From an uncultured Chloroflexota bacterium (GTDB lineage Bacteria > Chloroflexota > Anaerolineae > Caldilineales > Caldilineaceae), in assembly GCA_903879975.1 (NCBI GenBank), contig CAIRNL010000617.1, positions 1-9,317 of the forward strand: DNA of 9,317 bases, written 5' to 3'. Shown piece by piece: positions 5,991 to 9,317 of the stretch. Within the stretch, counting starts at the first letter, position 1. Every line of letters starts with the position of its first letter. Below the pieces are notes generated by a model. The model was not told where the DNA came from and did no database searches. It was given only the letters and a program-made list of their open reading frames with translations. Position numbers and translations under genes: made by a program.

Positions 5991-6899
5991 ATGGTAACAC
6001 AGACGATATCGCCGCGCCGGGCGTGGATTCTGGCGGCGCGACCGAAGACACTGCCGGCGGCGCTTGCGCCGGTCGTGGTGGGTACGGCATTGGCCTGGGT
6101 GGATGGCAGCTTTGCCCTGCTGCCGGCGCTGGCGGCCGCAGCCGGCGCGCTCCTCCTGCAGATTCTGAGCAATTTTGCCAATGACTACTCGGATTTTTTC
6201 CGCGGTGCGGACACGCCCGACCGTCTTGGCCCAGTGCGTGTGACCAGCGCGGGCCTCATCCCGCCGGCTCTCCTGCGCAGAGGCATCATTGCCGTCATCG
6301 CCCTGGCGTTGCTCATTGGCCTCTATCTGGTCTGGATCGGCGGCTGGCCGATCGTGCTGATCGGCGTGGCCGCAATCGTGGCGGCGTTGGCCTACACAGG
6401 CGGGCCGTTCCCGTTCGGTTACTATGGGCTGGGCGAGCTATTCGTTTTTCTCTTCTTCGGCGTGATTGCCGTGTGTGGAACTTACTATGTACAGACGCTG
6501 ACGCTCACGATTCCGCTGGTGACGGCCTCGGCGGCGGTGGGCGCGCTGATCACGGCGATTTTGGTCGTCAACAATTACCGCGATCTGGAGACCGACCGGC
6601 GCGCCGGCAAGCGCACTCTGGCGGTGCGCTTGGGGCGCCGCGGCACGCAGATCGAATATGCTCTGCTCTTCGGGGCGGCGTTTGCCGTGCCGCCGATACT
6701 GTGGCTAGGTATGCAGAGGACGCCGCTGGTCATGGCCTCGTGGCTGACCCTGCCGCTGGCGGTCGGACTCGTGCGCACGCTGCGGGCAGCGACCGATGGC
6801 CCGACACTCAACAGGACCCTGGCGGGCACGGCCCAGCTCGGTCTCTTCTTCAGCCTGCTGCTGTCACTGGGCATCGTCCTGGGGACTTATTTCGCATAG
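5991..6899 (+). CDS. menA: 1,4-dihydroxy-2-naphthoate polyprenyltransferase (MenA)
   Basis: Predicted 302-aa integral membrane UbiA-family prenyltransferase. MenA attaches the polyprenyl tail to 1,4-dihydroxy-2-naphthoate and releases CO2, giving demethylmenaquinone. N-terminal ARPKTLPAALAPVVVGTA (16-33) is typical of MenA. The first aspartate-rich motif is NFANDYSDFFRGADT (61-75), followed by GPVRVTSAGLI (80-90). The second is NNYRDLETDRRAGKRTLAVR (194-213). These bind the prenyl diphosphate through Mg2+. About eight to nine hydrophobic helices fill the rest, including the far C-terminus (LFFSLLLSLGIVLGTYF). ATG 5991 is preferred because AAAGG lies 7 nt upstream and the protein then starts at the family N-terminus. 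The in-frame extension to 5916 would begin inside the predicted promoter. UbiA relatives with other aromatic substrates are the alternative, but the motif set favours MenA. Menaquinone implies a respiratory chain. glgA follows 61 nt downstream. Confidence 0.93.
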   Translation: MVTQTISPRRAWILAARPKTLPAALAPVVVGTALAWVDGSFALLPALAAAAGALLLQILSNFANDYSDFFRGADTPDRLGPVRVTSAGLIPPALLRRGIIAVIALALLIGLYLVWIGGWPIVLIGVAAIVAALAYTGGPFPFGYYGLGELFVFLFFGVIAVCGTYYVQTLTLTIPLVTASAAVGALITAILVVNNYRDLETDRRAGKRTLAVRLGRRGTQIEYALLFGAAFAVPPILWLGMQRTPLVMASWLTLPLAVGLVRTLRAATDGPTLNRTLAGTAQLGLFFSLLLSLGIVLGTYFA

Positions 6900-6906
6900 A
6901 CGGTGT

Positions 6907-6925
6907 GGCGGCTCACGCTGCCGCC
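6907..6925 (+). terminator. Possible weak terminator or attenuator between menA and glgA
   Basis: GGCGGC (6907-6912) and GCCGCC (6920-6925) form a perfect 6-bp GC stem with a 7-nt loop, just after the menA stop. The nearest T run (TTTT, 6939-6942) is 13 nt further on, too far for a standard intrinsic terminator. Partial termination, or protection of the menA transcript end, is possible. menA and glgA may still be one transcript. Confidence 0.3.
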
Positions 6926-6960
6926 CAAATAACCATCCTTTTACCCAAGGAGCATCGGCC

Positions 6961-8439
6961 ATGAAACCGCAGCTGAAAATCCTCATGATTACCTCAGAGT
7001 GCGTTCCTTATGCCAAAACGGGCGGTCTGGCCGACGTCGTCGGTGCGCTGCCTCAGGTCTTGCAACGCATGGGGCACGAGGTGATCGTCGTCATGCCGCG
7101 TTACGGCAGTATCGACGGCGCGCGCTACGGGTTGCGCCGCTTCTGGGATTCCATGGGTGTGTGGATGGGCGATCAGCTGGAATGGTGCGCAGTTGACAGT
7201 GCCGACAACGACGGTGTGCCGACCTACTTTATCGAGTTCAATCAGTATTTTGAACGGACTGGACTCTACCACGATGCTGAATTCAATGACTATTGGGACA
7301 ACCCGCGGCGTTTTGCTTTCCTCACGCGGGCTGGCTTGCAGCTGAGCCATGATCTGGGCTTTGCCCCAGACATCGTGCACGTGCACGACTGGCAGTCGGC
7401 GCTGGCTTCGGCCTATCTGAAAATCTGGCATTGGAACGACCCGATCCTGGGGGGCGCAGCCAGCGTGCTGACGATCCATAACATCGCCTACCAGGGCAAA
7501 TACAGCGCCTCGAATTTTGAGTATATCGGCTTGCAGTGGGGCAACTTCACGCCAGACAAGTTCGAGGATTATGGTGCCGTGAATTTCCTCAAGGGCGGGA
7601 TTGTCTACGCCGATGTCGTCAATACGGTCAGCCCTACCTACGCTGCCGAGACGCGCACGCCGGCACTCGGCTATGGCCTGGCGCCCTACCTCAACGACAA
7701 GGGCACCGATTATGTGGGGATTCTCAACGGTGTCGACTATACCCAATGGAACCCGGCCGTAGATCGGCTGATTCCGGCCCAGTACAGCCCGGATCATATG
7801 GCTGGCAAGGCTGTGTGCAAGGCGGCACTCCAACATCGCTTTGGCCTGGACGCCGATCCGGATGTGCCGATTGTGGGGGTGGTCAGCCGGCTGGTAGCAC
7901 AGAAGGGTCTCGACCTGCTGGCGAGTGCGGTCGAGGAGATCCTCCATGACATGGCTGTGCAGTTTGTGATCCTGGGATCGGGAGACAAGGGCTTGGAGAG
8001 GTATTATGGCGGCCTGCCGGGCCGCTATCCGGGCCGGGTCGGCGTCTATATCGGCTATAGCAACGAGATCGCCCACTGGATTGAGGCCGGCGCCGACTTC
8101 TTCATTATGCCGTCGATCTATGAACCGTGCGGTTTGAACCAGATTTACTCACTCAAGTATGGCACCTTGCCCATTGTACGCGCGACAGGGGGACTGGACG
8201 ACACGGTCATCCAGTACGATGAAGCGACCGGGAATGGAACCGGTTTCAAATTCTGGGAGCCTAGCGCCAGCGCCATCTACTTTACGACCGGCTGGGCTGT
8301 CAGCACCTACTTTGACCGTCGCGCGCACATCGACAAGATGGTGCAGACGGCGATGCACATCGATTACTCGTGGGAACGGAGCGCTGACCAGTATCTTGCC
8401 CTGTATGCGCGGGCGATTGAAAAGAAAGCGCGTCTGTAG
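6961..8439 (+). CDS. glgA: Glycogen synthase (GT5, ADP-glucose type)
   Basis: Predicted 492-aa cytoplasmic glucosyltransferase of family GT5. It extends alpha-1,4-glucan chains from ADP-glucose (or possibly UDP-glucose), building glycogen. The N-terminal domain starts KILMITSECVPYAKTGGLAD with the KTGGL motif (19-23), whose lysine contacts the sugar nucleotide. VHVHDWQSAL and LTIHNIAYQGKY are standard GT5 segments, and GILNGVDYTQWNP is the linker motif. The C-terminal Rossmann domain carries VSRLVAQKGLDLL (R310, K315), PSIYEPCGLNQIYSLKYG (E388, C390) and the acceptor-site strand VRATGGLDDTV. Length is normal. ATG 6961 has a strong AAGGAG (6947-6952) 8 nt upstream. No other glycogen gene (glgB, glgC, glgP) is in the window, so its metabolic partners lie elsewhere. 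The gene converges on the small membrane protein gene across a strong hairpin. Confidence 0.96.
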   Translation: MKPQLKILMITSECVPYAKTGGLADVVGALPQVLQRMGHEVIVVMPRYGSIDGARYGLRRFWDSMGVWMGDQLEWCAVDSADNDGVPTYFIEFNQYFERTGLYHDAEFNDYWDNPRRFAFLTRAGLQLSHDLGFAPDIVHVHDWQSALASAYLKIWHWNDPILGGAASVLTIHNIAYQGKYSASNFEYIGLQWGNFTPDKFEDYGAVNFLKGGIVYADVVNTVSPTYAAETRTPALGYGLAPYLNDKGTDYVGILNGVDYTQWNPAVDRLIPAQYSPDHMAGKAVCKAALQHRFGLDADPDVPIVGVVSRLVAQKGLDLLASAVEEILHDMAVQFVILGSGDKGLERYYGGLPGRYPGRVGVYIGYSNEIAHWIEAGADFFIMPSIYEPCGLNQIYSLKYGTLPIVRATGGLDDTVIQYDEATGNGTGFKFWEPSASAIYFTTGWAVSTYFDRRAHIDKMVQTAMHIDYSWERSADQYLALYARAIEKKARL

Positions 8440-8446
8440 AGGTCGT

Positions 8447-8493
8447 CGGTGCCGGTAAAAGGAACGGCAGCGAGGGGCATCCCCTCGCTGCCG
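8447..8493 (-). terminator. Strong intrinsic terminator for the minus-strand glsB-like gene; hairpin shared with glgA
   Basis: CGGCAGCGAGGGG (8465-8477) and CCCCTCGCTGCCG (8481-8493) form a perfect 13-bp stem with a 3-nt loop. Read on the minus strand, the hairpin is followed by TTCCTTTTACC, a T-rich tract suited to intrinsic termination of the small membrane protein gene. Read on the plus strand, no T run follows, so for glgA it would act as a 3'-end stabiliser or a weaker terminator. It lies between two convergent genes. Confidence 0.75.
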
Positions 8494-8519
8494 CCGCTGG
8501 GAAGTACTCCAGCCGATAG

Positions 8520-8562
8520 ATTCTGTTCAGCCGCGCCTGAACAGCCCTGCAATGAACAGAAT
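8520..8562. repeat. Overlapping inverted repeats at the 3' end of the glsB-like gene
   Basis: One arm can pair with two others. ATTCTGTTCA (8520-8529) is the exact complement of TGAACAGAAT (8553-8562). CTGTTCAG (8523-8530) is the exact complement of CTGAACAG (8537-8544). The two hairpins share an arm and exclude each other. They overlap the stop codon (8527-8529) and the last codons of the minus-strand gene. The role is unknown. Chance, helped by coding constraint on FIAGLFRRG, is possible. Confidence 0.5.
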
Positions 8563-8787
8563 GACGACAGCGCCCACCAGGCCCGTGATAATCGAGCCAA
8601 TCCATCCCCAACTCTGCAGGAAGGTAATGTTCAACTGGCCAAAGAGCCAACTGCCCAAGAGTCCACCGACCACGCCGATAATGATGTTGCCCAAAAGGCC
8701 GAACCCGCCGCCGCGCATCAGGTTGCCGGCAAGCCAACCGGCAATGCCGCCGATCACCACTGCACCCAACAATCCCCACAGATCCAT
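8527..8787 (-). CDS. GlsB/YeaQ/YmgE-family small membrane protein
   Basis: Predicted 86-aa integral membrane protein with three hydrophobic segments: ~2-22 (LWGLLGAVVIGGIAGWLAG), ~29-50 (GLLGNIIIGVVGGLLGSWLFG) and ~60-82. They are separated by short glycine-rich turns, and the protein ends in FRRG. The GxxGGxxGxxLxG pattern in the second segment is characteristic of the GlsB/YeaQ/YmgE (transglycosylase-associated) family. Members are often stress-induced, but their biochemical role is not established despite the family label. ATG 8787 is chosen because AAAGGAGC lies about 7 nt upstream on the minus strand. An in-frame extension to 8844 has no membrane or family sequence. It is transcribed alone, facing glgA, with a strong terminator just beyond its stop. 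Confidence 0.9.
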   Translation of the reverse strand: MDLWGLLGAVVIGGIAGWLAGNLMRGGGFGLLGNIIIGVVGGLLGSWLFGQLNITFLQSWGWIGSIITGLVGAVVILFIAGLFRRG

Positions 8788-9086
8788 CCGATTGCTCCTT
8801 TCTGCGCTGTTGTATCCGCCACACGAACAGTCTTCGCCTGGCAATTCATTGTAGATCGGTTTCTCCCAGTGCGCTACCTCGTTTTGTATGACAGCGCCTG
8901 CCGCCTGCTCTGGGCGATGTCATTTTCGTAGGTCATCGCCTCTCGCGTGACAGGGTACGGGAAGGAATACCTTCCGACGTATGTCTCGACCAGGAAGCAC
9001 ACACTCCGTGCCATGCTGGCGGGTCCTGGCGCTGCTGGCATACAATGGCGCGTATCGGCCAGGTCGTTCGAAAATCCATTGCCCAG
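8788..9086. other. Non-coding region between divergent genes
   Basis: No convincing gene lies between the start of the GlsB-like gene and the lipoprotein gene. The reading frames here have no family sequence and no ribosome-binding site. The region should hold the promoter of the minus-strand gene. TACAAT on the minus strand (8853-8848) is a possible -10, but no good -35 is present. Apart from the dyad at 8956-8981, nothing else stands out. Confidence 0.6.
8956..8981. repeat. Dyad/hairpin in the divergent intergenic region
   Basis: TACGGGAAGG (8956-8965) pairs with CCTTCC (8970-8975) and CGTA (8978-8981). This makes ten base pairs around an AATA loop, with a 2-nt bulge (GA). It lies about 170 nt upstream of the GlsB-like start and about 170 nt upstream of the lipoprotein start. 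It is not followed by a T run on the plus strand, so it does not look like a terminator. An operator or a structured RNA element is possible. Confidence 0.4.
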
Positions 9087-9095
9087 TGATATACT
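9087..9095 (+). promoter_or_regulatory. Probable extended -10 promoter for the lipoprotein gene
   Basis: TGATATACT at 9087-9095 reads as an extended -10: TG, one base, then TATACT, one mismatch to TATAAT. The hexamer 17 nt upstream is TTCGAA (9067-9072), a weak -35. Transcription would begin near 9102 and give a leader of about 50 nt. The layout matches the menA promoter candidate. It is a motif call only. Confidence 0.5.
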
Positions 9096-9151
9096 CCTTC
9101 TTGCGGCCCGACGGCTCTGCAGCGAGACGAAGCAGCGATGGCAGGCGCTCG

Positions 9152-9317
9152 ATGATTCGAATCAACCAACTCGTCCTGATCGTGTTTGCCCTCCTGGCAG
9201 CGGGCTGCCAGGCTGTGGTGCCACCTTCGGCACAGGACACGCCGAGGGCCCGGTCTGCCTACCCGGTTGCCCTGGAGACGGCCGAGTGTCCCTTCCGTCT
9301 GCCGGGCGAGGAGGAAG
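9152..9317 (+). CDS. Secreted lipoprotein, 5' end only; possibly an alpha/beta hydrolase
   Basis: The first 55 codons are visible and the gene runs off the right edge. MIRINQLVLIVFALLAAGC is a lipoprotein signal peptide: a short basic start, a hydrophobic core, then AAGC with the lipid-carrying cysteine at residue 19. A proline/alanine-rich linker follows (VVPPSAQDTPRARS). Then comes AECPFRLPGEEE, which resembles the region just before the first beta strand in secreted alpha/beta hydrolases of the tripeptidyl-aminopeptidase (TAP) type. That function is a guess from a very short match. ATG 9152 is preferred because it places the basic residue and hydrophobic core correctly; AGG at 9143-9145 is a weak ribosome-binding site. 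The ATG at 9138 lies in a different frame. Confidence 0.7.
   Translation, partial: MIRINQLVLIVFALLAAGCQAVVPPSAQDTPRARSAYPVALETAECPFRLPGEEE

Noticed and set aside
8449..8931. 160-codon plus-strand frame across the GlsB-like gene
   Set aside because: It starts inside the terminator hairpin, runs antisense to a clear membrane protein gene, and has no family sequence.
8920..9240. 106-codon minus-strand frame over the promoter and the start of the lipoprotein gene
   Set aside because: It overlaps the convincing signal peptide on the other strand and the extended -10, and has no ribosome-binding site or recognisable domain.

Overview
The window reads as chromosomal DNA from a GC-rich bacterium, most likely a member of Chloroflexota (Anaerolineae/Caldilineae-like). 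That placement is an inference from family resemblance: the style of the S41 peptidase, a GlsB-type small membrane protein, a GT5 glycogen synthase, a MenA prenyltransferase and a CofE-like ligase. There is no rRNA marker to confirm it. I see no transposase, integrase, phage gene, tRNA, rRNA or CRISPR array.

Layout. 1-~318 holds the decayed remains of a second S41 (CtpA-type) peptidase gene, broken by stops, a frameshift and internal deletions. 396-5064 is one tightly packed plus-strand run of five genes: an intact CtpA-type peptidase, smpB, a divergent TGT-fold transglycosylase, an ArmA/Rmt-like 16S rRNA methyltransferase and a HEAT-like helical repeat protein. The last four junctions are a 15-nt gap, a 1-nt overlap, a 14-nt overlap and an 11-nt overlap. 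On the minus strand, 5078-5836 is a CofE-like gamma-glutamyl ligase, convergent with that run (13 nt apart). Divergent from it are menA (5991-6899) and glgA (6961-8439), both plus strand. On the minus strand, 8527-8787 encodes a GlsB/YeaQ/YmgE-type membrane protein; it faces glgA, with a strong 13-bp hairpin between them. From 8788 to 9151 is non-coding DNA with a dyad and a likely promoter, and at 9152 a lipoprotein gene begins and runs off the right edge.

How the genes may work together. The five-gene run has a ribosome/RNA theme: SmpB (trans-translation), a TGT-fold base-exchange enzyme, and a methyltransferase of the family that makes m7G1405 in 16S rRNA. It is headed by a tail-specific-type protease, the class that in other bacteria can degrade ssrA-tagged proteins. 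The most interesting unit is the translationally coupled trio TGT variant - Rmt homologue - helical repeat protein (2168-5064). The TGT keeps its catalytic Asp and zinc site, but its base-recognition loop reads GGWPLD instead of the canonical GGLAVGE. The methyltransferase keeps the Rmt signature motifs but sits in a housekeeping-looking operon, not on a resistance element. Together they could be a native RNA-modification module. The remaining genes (menaquinone side-chain attachment, glycogen synthesis, a small stress-type membrane protein) look like ordinary metabolism.
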